A stretch of 5,932 bases of DNA from Nitriliruptoraceae bacterium. GTDB lineage: Bacteria > Actinomycetota > Nitriliruptoria > Nitriliruptorales > Nitriliruptoraceae. Position numbers and translations under genes: made by a program. Shown one piece after another: positions 1 through 5,737 of this stretch. Position 1 is the first letter of the stretch; each line of letters starts with the position of its first letter. The notes beneath the pieces were generated by a model that searched no databases, had not been told where the DNA came from, and was given only the letters and a program-made list of their open reading frames with translations. The stretch is from the NCBI GenBank assembly GCA_007134165.1, contig SLLJ01000104.1, positions 1 through 5,932 on the forward strand, given 5' to 3'.

Positions 1-28
1 AGTCCCGGGGGTGGGGCGGCTCTCCGGG

Positions 29-54
29 CCGTCCGTCACCGAACGGATGGACGG
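29..54. repeat. Imperfect inverted repeat in the SDR upstream region
   Basis: Bases 29-34 (CCGTCC) are exactly complementary to 49-54 (GGACGG). Nested inside, TCCGT (32-36) and ACGGA (43-47) form a 5-bp inverted repeat around a 6-nt centre. The alternative pairings share bases, so only one stem can form at a time. Palindromes of this size upstream of an SDR gene are often operators for TetR-type repressors, but no regulator gene is visible here, so that role is a guess. It could also be chance in GC-rich DNA. Confidence 0.3.
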
Positions 55-108
55 TCGTGCCCCCGGCGCCCGGTGCGTGCGTCGGTCACCATGGTCAGGA
101 GCGCCCAG

Positions 109-140
109 CCTGCCGTCCCCCGACCCTGCCGTCCCCCGAC
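109..140 (+). repeat. Perfect 16-bp tandem direct repeat, two copies
   Basis: The 16-mer CCTGCCGTCCCCCGAC occurs at 109-124 and again, identically and back to back, at 125-140. A degenerate partial third unit (CCCTCGAC) follows at 141-148. The repeat ends 12 bp before the Shine-Dalgarno site of the SDR gene, so it probably lies in the 5' untranslated leader or the promoter region. Its C-rich, nearly purine-free sequence would leave the mRNA there weakly structured. It may be a simple slippage product or a pair of binding sites. Confidence 0.8.
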
Positions 141-152
141 CCCTCGACCACC

Positions 153-157
153 GGAGG
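153..157 (+). promoter_or_regulatory. Shine-Dalgarno site of the SDR gene
   Basis: GGAGG lies 7 nt before the ATG at 165. This fixes the start there rather than at in-frame upstream codons such as 57, whose extra 36 residues would be a proline-rich tail unlike any SDR N-terminus. The surrounding 12-mer CCACCGGAGGCC (148-159) is identical to the one around the Shine-Dalgarno site of MFS copy 2 (complement of 3412-3423). Confidence 0.8.
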
Positions 158-164
158 CCGACCC

Positions 165-896
165 ATGTCCACCTCACTCACCGGACGCCGCGTGCTGGTC
201 ACCGGTGCCTCGTCGGGCATCGGGCTGGCCGCCGCCACGGCCATCACCGAGGCCGGAGGTCAGGTCGCACTGCTTGCCCGCCGGCCTGACCGGCTGGCCG
301 AGCACGCGACGCGCATCGGCGGGGTGGCGGTGCCCGCCGACGTCACGGACGTCGAGGCGGCCCGCCATGCCGTGGACCGCGCCGCCGAGGTGCTCGGTGG
401 ACTCGACGGGGTGGTCAACGCCGCCGGTGCGCTGCGCCCGGGTCCGGTCGCGCAGACCGACCCGGCGGACTGGCGGCTGATGGTCGAGGTCAACCTGCTC
501 GGGGTGCTTCAGGTGACGCAGGCGGCGATCCCGCACCTACGCGCCAGCGAGGGGGTGCGCGACGTCATCATGGTGTCGTCGATGTCGGGTCGGCGGCTCG
601 GTTCGGTCGGTATGGGGGTGTATGCCGCCACCAAGGCCGCCGTGCACATGGTCGGTGAGGGCCTTCGTCGGGAACTCGGCCCCGACGGGATCCGCGTGGG
701 TGTGATCGCCCCCGGGTTCGTGGACACCTCGCTGTTCCAGGGCAGCAACGCGGACGTCGACCGGCTGCGCGACAAGGCACGCGAGGTCGGCCTGCCGGCC
801 GAGGAGGTCGCAGCCGGCATCGTGCACGTGCTCGCCGCGCCCGCCGGGGTGGTGCACCCCGAGGTGGCGTTGCTGTCGGTGGCGCAGCTGGGCTGA
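165..896 (+). CDS. Short-chain dehydrogenase/reductase (SDR family oxidoreductase)
   Basis: This 243-residue protein has the usual length for a classical SDR and begins 7 nt after a GGAGG site. It should be a soluble NAD(P)-dependent oxidoreductase with a single Rossmann fold. Seen directly: the cofactor glycine motif TGASSGIG at residues 13-20; arginines 39-40 at the end of the second strand (LLARR), which in this family favour NADP(H) over NAD(H); the NAAG motif at 85-88; catalytic Asn110, Ser139, Tyr153 and Lys157 (YAATK); and a PG motif at 183-184 followed by Thr188. The Ser-Tyr spacing is one residue longer than in FabG. There is no signal peptide or membrane segment. The C-terminus is short and gives no substrate clue. 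It converges on the MFS gene to its right. I recognise the family (YdfG/clavulanate-dehydrogenase-like sequence style) but not the substrate, so no gene symbol is given. Confidence 0.93.
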   Translation: MSTSLTGRRVLVTGASSGIGLAAATAITEAGGQVALLARRPDRLAEHATRIGGVAVPADVTDVEAARHAVDRAAEVLGGLDGVVNAAGALRPGPVAQTDPADWRLMVEVNLLGVLQVTQAAIPHLRASEGVRDVIMVSSMSGRRLGSVGMGVYAATKAAVHMVGEGLRRELGPDGIRVGVIAPGFVDTSLFQGSNADVDRLRDKAREVGLPAEEVAAGIVHVLAAPAGVVHPEVALLSVAQLG

Positions 897-912
897 GCGG
901 CGGTTCAGTCCA
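889..912 (+). terminator. Hairpin spanning both convergent stop codons
   Basis: On the plus strand, 889-898 can pair with 903-912 around the 4-nt loop GGCG, giving a 10-bp stem with eight Watson-Crick and two G-U pairs. The stem holds the SDR stop (894-896) and the complement of the MFS stop (905-907). It is the only secondary structure found between the two converging genes. There is no T-tract, which is common for actinobacterial terminators. In minus-strand RNA the two wobbles become A-C mismatches, so it should work better for the SDR transcript. The role is inferred. Confidence 0.4.
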
Positions 913-2134
913 CCGGCAGCCGGCGCGCGGTCAGGCCCGCCACGACGACGGCGACCAGCGCGAAGCCCGCCGCGAGGCTGACGTGCTCCGCCAGGTACCC
1001 GACCACTGGAGGACCGACCAGGAACGCCAGGTAGGCCACCGAGGCGATCGCGGCCACCCCCTCCCCGGGGGTGCGGGCCACCCGGCCGCCGGCGGCGAAG
1101 GCCAAAGGCACGGTGGACCCCAGCCCCAGGCCCACCATCGCGAAGCCGAGCAGGGCCAGCGGTAGGACCGGCACGCCGGCCACCAGCCCGAACCCGCAGG
1201 CGGCCAGCAGCCCCCCACCGGTGACCACACGCCGGCGGCCGAACCGCGCGGTCAGTCGGTCACCGACCAGCCGTACGCTGACCATCGCTGCGGTGTAGGC
1301 GACGTAGCCCCACCCGACCCGCCCGGCGGACACCTCGACGGTGTCGCGCAGGTGGATGCCACTCCAGTTCGCGGCCGCGCCCTCGCCGAGCGCGGCGGCG
1401 AACGCGACCAGGGCCAGTGGCAGCAGCGGACCGCGGGCGATGGCGAAGCGGGCCGGGGCACCGGGCTCGGCGTGGTCTGCGACGCGCAGCCAGCGTGCTG
1501 CGACCGCGGTCAGCGCCCCGAACGCGACGGCCACCAGGCTCAGGTGCACGGGCACCGAGGTGGCGGTGGCCGTGGCCAGGGTGCCGCCGAGGGCACCGAT
1601 CAGCGTGCCCACGCTCCAGGCGGCGTGCATGCCCACGATGATCGAGCGGCCGAAGCCGCGCTCGATGCCGACTCCCTGGGCGTTCATCCCGACGTCCATC
1701 ATCGACGAGCCGGCGCCGAGCACGACCAGGGTCGCCGCGAGCAGCCAGGCGGCGGGCGCCAGGCCGGCCAGCGGCAGGAGCACGGCGGTGATGGTCGCTC
1801 CGGTGAGCAGCAACCGCCGGCTGCCACTGCGAGGGATGACCCGTCCGGAGATCGTCAGCCCGGTGATCACGCCGATGGAGACGCCGGGCAGGACCAGGCC
1901 GAGCACGGCCTCGCCGAGCCCGAGGCTGGTCTGCACGTCGGGGATCCGGGCGATGAACGACGACACCGCCATGCCGTTGGCCAGGAACACGGCGGTCACC
2001 GCACGACGGGCGGCTCGGTCCGGGACGCCGGTGGCGCTCGGCACGCGAGGGGCCGGGGGAGGGTTCGGGGGAGGGGTCGGGGTGCTCAGAGTGGCGGGCT
2101 CCGGGTGCGACCTGGCAGCGTACGTGCTCAGCAC
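905..2134 (-). CDS. MFS transporter, YbjJ-like, copy 1
   Basis: This 409-residue protein has the length and hydrophobic pattern of a 12-helix major facilitator; it should sit in the cytoplasmic membrane and move a small solute or drug. The substrate is unknown. The first helix follows RRAVTAV near residues 43-49. Seen in order: MDVGMNAQG at 146-154, HAAWS at 170-174, EGAAANWSG at 251-259, VGWGYVAYT at 273-281, a motif-A-like loop RLVGDRLTARFGRRR at 288-302, and TPGEGVAA at 355-362. The same blocks recur in the neighbouring gene, so the two are paralogues. The start is uncertain. GTG at 2134 is the longest option but has no Shine-Dalgarno site, and GTG at 2044 would remove a 30-residue proline-rich tail and also lacks one. 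The gene lies 50 bp after the copy 2 stop and may depend on its transcript. Residue 256 is Asn where copy 2 has Asp (DWSG). Confidence 0.9.
   Translation of the reverse strand: MLSTYAARSHPEPATLSTPTPPPNPPPAPRVPSATGVPDRAARRAVTAVFLANGMAVSSFIARIPDVQTSLGLGEAVLGLVLPGVSIGVITGLTISGRVIPRSGSRRLLLTGATITAVLLPLAGLAPAAWLLAATLVVLGAGSSMMDVGMNAQGVGIERGFGRSIIVGMHAAWSVGTLIGALGGTLATATATSVPVHLSLVAVAFGALTAVAARWLRVADHAEPGAPARFAIARGPLLPLALVAFAAALGEGAAANWSGIHLRDTVEVSAGRVGWGYVAYTAAMVSVRLVGDRLTARFGRRRVVTGGGLLAACGFGLVAGVPVLPLALLGFAMVGLGLGSTVPLAFAAGGRVARTPGEGVAAIASVAYLAFLVGPPVVGYLAEHVSLAAGFALVAVVVAGLTARRLPVD
2049..2082 (+). other. G-quadruplex-forming motif, six G-runs
   Basis: Six runs of three to five G lie within 34 bases on the plus strand: 2049-2052, 2055-2059, 2061-2063, 2067-2071, 2073-2076 and 2079-2082. 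The loops are 2, 1, 3, 1 and 2 nt. This easily meets the standard quadruplex pattern (four runs of at least three G, loops of 1-7). The G-rich strand is the template strand of MFS copy 1, so the mRNA is C-rich and encodes the proline-rich N-terminal tail (residues about 18-29). Any quadruplex would form in DNA, not in the transcript. An effect on transcription is inference. Confidence 0.7.
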
Positions 2135-2184
2135 CTGGCAGGTGGTGCGGGTGGCGCGGTTGCATGCACCGAAACGTCCGGGCC

Positions 2185-3405
2185 TCAGTCGCCATCCTGG
2201 GGCGGGCGGCCCCGCCCGAAGGGCCGTCGGCGGCCAGCGAGCAGCACCACGATCACCGCGACGACGACGAACGCCGCGCGCAGGTCGGTCAACTCCTTGA
2301 TATTGCCCACCAGCGGAGGGGCGATCAGGAACCCGCCGTAGCCAACCGTGGCCACGGCAGCCACGCCCTCACCCGGCGAGCGTGCGAGGCGTCCGGCTCG
2401 CGCGAAGCACAGCGGCACGGTGACCGCGAGCCCGGCCGCGACCAGGGCGAAGCCGGCCAGTGCGATGCTCACGGTGGGTGCCAACGCCATCACCACGAAG
2501 GCAGCCGCGGCCAGCCGGGCGCCCCAGGACACGGTTGCGTCGGGGCCGATGGCGTCCGCCACCCGGTCGCCGACCAGTCGGGCGACCGTCAGCGTCGTGG
2601 TGTAGGCGACCAGGCCCCACCCGACCTGCTCGGGGCGAACCCCGACCTCGTCGAGCAGGAACAGCCCGCTCCAGTCCATCGCGGTGACCTCACCGATCGA
2701 GGAACCCAGCGCGACCAGGGCGACCGGCACGAGCACCCCGGTGGGTAGCGCGAGCAGCGGTCCGCGCCGGGTGCCTGATCCCCCCGCCTCGCGCGGCACG
2801 CGATCCTCGACGCGCAGCCACGGTAGGCACGCCGCGGTGATCGCCGCCACCACCACCCCAACCGCGCCGAGGTGCCACACCATCGGGACGGTGCTCGCCA
2901 CCAGGAGTGCACCGGTGGCTGCGGCGAGCATCGCACCGATGCTCCAGGCGGCGTGCAGTCCGACCATGATGGAGCGGTCATAACCGCGCTCGACCCCGAT
3001 GCCCTGCGCGTTCATGCCGACGTCCATGGTCGACATCCCGAGCCCGACCAGGATCAACACGGCCGCGAGGCTCACCGCATCGTCGGCCAACGCCACCATC
3101 GGCAGCGTCAGCGCGGCCAGCGTCCCACCCGCGGCGGTGATTCGCCGGCTGCCGAACTTCGAGGTGGCGGCCCCGACCAGCGGCAGGGCGGTCACGACCC
3201 CGACGTAGAAGGCCAGCAGCACCCCGCCCACCGTGGCATCGCTGAGGCCGAGTTCGTCCCGCAGTTGGGGGATGCGCACCACCCACGACGCGCCGATCAG
3301 GCCGTTGGCCACGAAGGTCGCGGTCACCGCCCGTCGCGCTGGGCGGTCGGGAACCAGTCGGGGTGACGCGCTCGTCGCAGGAGGCGGGGGGTCGTCGGGG
3401 GACAC
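2185..3405 (-). CDS. MFS transporter, YbjJ-like, copy 2
   Basis: This 406-residue, probably 12-helix permease of the cytoplasmic membrane is homologous to the gene next to it; its substrate is unknown. GTG at 3405 is chosen as the start because GGAGG lies 8 nt upstream. The longer reading from TTG at 3429 would put that site inside the coding region. After a short proline-rich cytoplasmic tail (residues 1-20), helix 1 follows RRAVTAT (24-30). Seen in order: MDVGMNAQG at 127-135, HAAWS at 151-155, a charged central loop near 197-215, GEVTAMDWSG at 238-247 (Glu239 and Asp244 lie within or next to a helix and are candidate functional residues), VGWGLVAYT at 261-269, RLVGDR at 276-281 and SPGEGVAA at 343-350. 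The C-terminus is a basic tail (GRRRPFGRGR, 391-400). It appears to have its own promoter and to be the first gene of a two-gene unit with copy 1. Confidence 0.92.
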   Translation of the reverse strand: MSPDDPPPPATSASPRLVPDRPARRAVTATFVANGLIGASWVVRIPQLRDELGLSDATVGGVLLAFYVGVVTALPLVGAATSKFGSRRITAAGGTLAALTLPMVALADDAVSLAAVLILVGLGMSTMDVGMNAQGIGVERGYDRSIMVGLHAAWSIGAMLAAATGALLVASTVPMVWHLGAVGVVVAAITAACLPWLRVEDRVPREAGGSGTRRGPLLALPTGVLVPVALVALGSSIGEVTAMDWSGLFLLDEVGVRPEQVGWGLVAYTTTLTVARLVGDRVADAIGPDATVSWGARLAAAAFVVMALAPTVSIALAGFALVAAGLAVTVPLCFARAGRLARSPGEGVAAVATVGYGGFLIAPPLVGNIKELTDLRAAFVVVAVIVVLLAGRRRPFGRGRPPQDGD

Positions 3406-3413
3406 GGGCCAGG

Positions 3414-3418
3414 CCTCC
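3414..3418 (-). promoter_or_regulatory. Shine-Dalgarno site of MFS copy 2
   Basis: The minus strand reads GGAGG here, 8 nt before the GTG at 3405. It decides the start, because the in-frame TTG at 3429 lies upstream of this site and has no comparable site of its own in view. Confidence 0.75.
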
Positions 3419-3436
3419 GGTGGCGGCAACCGGTGC

Positions 3437-3442
3437 AGCCTA
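3437..3442 (-). promoter_or_regulatory. Possible -10 box for MFS copy 2
   Basis: The minus strand reads TAGGCT, which fits the TANNNT pattern of actinobacterial sigma-A promoters. A start of transcription about 7 nt downstream (near 3430) would give a leader of about 25 nt holding the Shine-Dalgarno site. No convincing -35 hexamer is seen 16-18 nt upstream, so this is a spacing-based guess. Confidence 0.3.
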
Positions 3443-3445
3443 CGA

Positions 3446-3480
3446 CCACGGGGGCGGCGGGTTGGCCGTCCCCGTCGTGG
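3446..3480 (-). terminator. Second, bulged hairpin between acs and MFS copy 2
   Basis: CCACG (3446-3450) pairs with CGTGG (3476-3480), GGGG (3451-3454) with CCCC (3470-3473), and CGG (3455-3457) with CCG (3466-3468). This gives 12 pairs with bulges at 3469 and 3474-3475 and an 8-nt loop. It follows the acs hairpin and directly precedes the possible -10 of MFS copy 2, so it may back up termination or lie in the operator region. No T-tract is present. Confidence 0.3.
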
Positions 3481-3489
3481 GTTGCGCGT

Positions 3490-3510
3490 GGCGGGTCGAC
3501 GCGACCCGCC
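3490..3510 (-). terminator. GC-rich hairpin just after acs, probable terminator
   Basis: Bases 3490-3498 (GGCGGGTCG) and 3502-3510 (CGACCCGCC) form a perfect 9-bp inverted repeat with a 3-nt loop. On the minus strand it begins 5 nt after the acs TAG stop (3516-3518). Position and stability fit a transcription terminator for acs. There is no U-tract after it, which is frequent in high-GC actinobacteria but makes a purely intrinsic terminator less certain. It separates acs from the MFS pair. Confidence 0.6.
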
Positions 3511-3515
3511 GTCGT

Positions 3516-5477
3516 CTACTCGGCTCCGCCGCCCTGGCCGGTCAGGTACCGGTCGCGGATGCCGTCGACGATCGAGGCGTCCGCCAGGGTCGTGGTGTCG
3601 CCGAGCGTCTTGTCCTCGGCGATGTCCTTGAGCAACCGGCGCATGATCTTGCCCGAGCGGGTCTTGGGCAGGTCGTGGGTGAACAGGATCGAGGCCGGCT
3701 TGGCGATCGGTGAGATCATCGTTGCCACGTGCTCGCGCAGTTCGCGGGCCAGCGCTTCGTCGCCGTCGATACCCAGCCGGGGGGTGACGAACGCTGCGAT
3801 GGCCTGTCCGGTGGCCTCGTCGGCACGTCCGATCACCGCCGCCTCGGCGACCGAAGGGTGGGCGACAAGTGCGGACTCGACCTCGGTAGTCGACAGCCGA
3901 TGTCCCGAGACGTTCATGACGTCGTCGACCCGGCCGAGCAGCCAGTAGTAGCCCTCGGCGTCGCGCTTGGCGCCGTCACCTGCGAAGTAGCGGCCGGGGA
4001 ACCGTGACCAGTAGGTCGATTCGTAGCGCTGCGGGTCGCCCCAGATGCCGCGCAGCATCGCTGGCCACGGCTGATCCAGCACGAGGTAGCCGCCCCCGGG
4101 GACGCCGACCGCTTCGCCGAAGTCGTCGACGATGCTCGCGGAGATGCCCGGCAGCGGGAAGGTCGCCGAACCGGGCTTGGTGGTGGTCGCGCCCGGCAGC
4201 GGGGCGATCATCATCGCTCCGGTTTCGGTCTGCCACCAGGTGTCGACCACCGGGGAGGTCTCACCGCCGATGACCCGGTGGTACCACATCCAGGCCTCGG
4301 GGTTGATGGGCTCGCCGACGCTGCCGAGCACCCGCAGGCTCGACAGGTCGTGGCCAGCCGGGTGCTGCTCGCCCCACTTCATGAACGCCCGGATCGCCGT
4401 CGGCGCGGTGTACAGCTGCGTCACACCGTAGCGTGCGATCATCTCCCAGAAGCGGTCCTCGGACGGGTAGTTGGGCGTGCCCTCGTACAGCACCGAGGTG
4501 GCACGGTTGGCCAGCGGCCCGTACACGATGTAGGAGTGGCCGGTGACCCAGCCGATGTCGGCGGCGCACCAGTAGACGTCGGTGTCGGGCTTGAGGTCGA
4601 ACACGTAACGGTGGGTGAAGGCGGCCTGGGTCAGGTAGCCCCCGGAGGTGTGCATGATGCCCTTGGGCGTGCCCGTCGTGCCCGAGGTGTAGAGCAGGAA
4701 CAGCAACTGCTCGGCGTCCATCGGCTCGGCCGGGCAGTCCGCGTCCTGCCGATCCACGGTCTCGTGCCACCACAGGTCGCGGTCCGGCGCCATCTCGACG
4801 TCGGCGCCGGTGCGTGCGACCACCAGCACCCGCTCGATGGTGGGGGTGTGCTCGAGTGCCTCGTCGACATTGTCCTTGAGCGGGAACACGCTGCCGCGGC
4901 GCCAGGATCCGTCGGCGGTGACCACGAGCTTGCAGCCCGCGTCGTTGATGCGGTCACGCAACGCCTGGGCCGAGAACCCGCCGAACACCACCGAGTGGGC
5001 CGCGCCGATCCGGGCGCAGGCCAGCATGATGATCGGCAACTCGGGGATCATCGGCAGGTAGACCGCCACCCGGTCGCCCTTGGCGACCCCGATTTCGCGC
5101 AGCGCGTTGGCGGTCCGGGACACCTCGTCCTTGAGTTCGGCGTAGGTGATGGTGCGGGTGTCGCCCGGCTCGCCCTCGAAGTGGAAGGCGACCTGCTCGC
5201 CGTGTCCGGCGTCGACGTGACGGTCGACACAGTTGTGGGCCACGTTGAGCGTGCCGCCGACGAACCACTTGGCGTAGGGCGGCTCCCACTCGCAGATGGT
5301 GTCCCAGTCCTGTGCCCAGTCCAGCGCCTGCGCCTGCCGGGCCCAGAAACCTTCCCGATCGGCGTTCGCCTCGTCGTAGATCTCCGCGTCGCGGATCAGC
5401 GCGTCGCGCTTGAAGGTTTCGGGCGGCGGGAAGCGCCGCTCCTCGTGCAACAGGTCCGAGATCGCCTCTGAAGCCAC
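3516..5477 (-). CDS. acs: Acetyl-CoA synthetase (AMP-forming acetate-CoA ligase)
   Basis: This cytosolic enzyme converts acetate, ATP and CoA to acetyl-CoA, AMP and pyrophosphate, allowing growth on or recycling of acetate. The 653 residues match the family length of about 650. GTG at 5477 is the start: AAGGAG lies 6 nt upstream, and the N-terminus then reads ASEAISDLLHEERRFPPPE, as is typical of actinobacterial Acs. TTG at 5525 would add 16 unlike residues. Seen in order: the P-loop-like nucleotide motif YTSGTTGTPKG at 263-273; WWQTETG at 414-420, whose Trp414 shapes the small acetate pocket and argues for acetate over longer acids; YFAGDGA at 497-503; the hinge and core motif GRVDDVMNVSGHR at 515-527; and the C-terminal PKTRSGKIMRR at 604-614 with catalytic Lys610. 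In known Acs proteins that lysine is switched off by reversible acetylation, so the same control is likely here. All key residues are intact. A promoter candidate and several inverted repeats lie upstream. Confidence 0.98.
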   Translation of the reverse strand: MASEAISDLLHEERRFPPPETFKRDALIRDAEIYDEANADREGFWARQAQALDWAQDWDTICEWEPPYAKWFVGGTLNVAHNCVDRHVDAGHGEQVAFHFEGEPGDTRTITYAELKDEVSRTANALREIGVAKGDRVAVYLPMIPELPIIMLACARIGAAHSVVFGGFSAQALRDRINDAGCKLVVTADGSWRRGSVFPLKDNVDEALEHTPTIERVLVVARTGADVEMAPDRDLWWHETVDRQDADCPAEPMDAEQLLFLLYTSGTTGTPKGIMHTSGGYLTQAAFTHRYVFDLKPDTDVYWCAADIGWVTGHSYIVYGPLANRATSVLYEGTPNYPSEDRFWEMIARYGVTQLYTAPTAIRAFMKWGEQHPAGHDLSSLRVLGSVGEPINPEAWMWYHRVIGGETSPVVDTWWQTETGAMMIAPLPGATTTKPGSATFPLPGISASIVDDFGEAVGVPGGGYLVLDQPWPAMLRGIWGDPQRYESTYWSRFPGRYFAGDGAKRDAEGYYWLLGRVDDVMNVSGHRLSTTEVESALVAHPSVAEAAVIGRADEATGQAIAAFVTPRLGIDGDEALARELREHVATMISPIAKPASILFTHDLPKTRSGKIMRRLLKDIAEDKTLGDTTTLADASIVDGIRDRYLTGQGGGAE

Positions 5478-5483
5478 CGCCCA

Positions 5484-5489
5484 CTCCTT
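5484..5489 (-). promoter_or_regulatory. Shine-Dalgarno site of acs
   Basis: The minus strand reads AAGGAG, a near-perfect anti-16S match, 6 nt before the GTG at 5477. It lies inside the longer open frame that would begin at TTG 5525, so it is the main reason for the shorter start. Confidence 0.85.
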
Positions 5490-5510
5490 GGTCGCCGTCG
5501 ATGGCGGAGC

Positions 5511-5516
5511 ACCGTA
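5511..5516 (-). promoter_or_regulatory. acs: Possible -10 box for acs
   Basis: The minus strand reads TACGGT, which fits TANNNT. Transcription starting about 7 nt downstream would give a leader of roughly 27 nt carrying the AAGGAG site, the same geometry as proposed for MFS copy 2. No good -35 hexamer is seen at 17-18 nt, so an activator-dependent or unrelated promoter is possible. Confidence 0.3.
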
Positions 5517-5585
5517 GTCGGCCAAACGGCAGCGCGTCGGGTGTTTGGGTCGGCAGGTCGGGGCGTCGTTGGGCGCTCAGGTGGG

Positions 5586-5657
5586 GGGTGCGCGGGAGCT
5601 CGGATCAGTCCGGTGGGGTGGTGCAGCCGGATCTCGGCGAAGCGCACCCGCGCACCC
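5586..5657. repeat. Perfect 11-bp inverted repeat with 50-nt spacer upstream of acs
   Basis: GGGTGCGCGGG (5586-5596) is exactly complementary to CCCGCGCACCC (5647-5657). Inside the spacer, TCCGG (5609-5613) can pair with CCGGA (5627-5631), so the region could fold as a long arm with a nested hairpin. It sits 70-141 bp upstream of the possible acs -10 box. It could be a pair of regulator sites or a folded end of the upstream gene's transcript. The role is unknown. Confidence 0.6.
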
Positions 5658-5671
5658 TGCTCGGCCCTTGG

Positions 5672-5679
5672 TGACGTCA
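5672..5679. promoter_or_regulatory. TGACGTCA palindrome upstream of acs
   Basis: This is a perfect 8-bp palindrome, not extended by the flanking bases (G on both sides). It is a possible protein-binding site in the acs upstream region. It does not match the mycobacterial CRP pattern TGTGA-N6-TCACA. A chance occurrence cannot be excluded. Confidence 0.25.
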
Positions 5680-5683
5680 GCCG

Positions 5684-5705
5684 GCGCGGCCCGGGCTCGC
5701 CGCGC
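5684..5705 (-). terminator. Perfect 7-bp all-GC hairpin downstream of the partial gene
   Basis: GCGCGGC (5684-5690) and GCCGCGC (5699-5705) are exact complements around an 8-nt loop. On the minus strand it lies about 40 nt after the stop of the gene at the right edge. It may help end that transcript before acs. No T-tract follows. Confidence 0.35.
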
Positions 5706-5737
5706 AACTGCAGGCAACGCACGCTGACGAGCCGCTC

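Noticed and set aside
7..28. G-rich tract at the left edge as a quadruplex motif
   Set aside because: Only three runs of three or more G (7-11, 13-16, 26-28), so it does not meet the four-run pattern.
88..95. ACCATGGT palindrome as an operator
   Set aside because: The flanks do not extend the symmetry. An 8-bp palindrome alone is weak evidence.
57..164. Upstream extension of the SDR by 36 residues
   Set aside because: The extension is proline-rich, crosses the tandem repeat and the GGAGG site, and would place the glycine motif far from the N-terminus, unlike classical SDRs.
11..289. 92-codon plus-strand frame overlapping the SDR start
   Set aside because: Low-complexity Arg/Pro/His-rich product in a different frame from the SDR. 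It has no ribosome-binding site.
2161..2168. TGCATGCA palindrome between the two MFS genes
   Set aside because: Short, and the symmetry does not extend without a bulge. No promoter elements are seen nearby.
1341..2341. Long plus-strand open frames (over 300 codons) opposite MFS copy 1
   Set aside because: They mirror the codon bias of the real minus-strand gene. Their products are rich in Arg, Ala, Gly and His with no family motifs and no good Shine-Dalgarno site.
4278..5471. 397-codon plus-strand open frame opposite acs
   Set aside because: Antisense shadow of a highly conserved enzyme gene in GC-rich DNA. Its product shows no recognisable domain.
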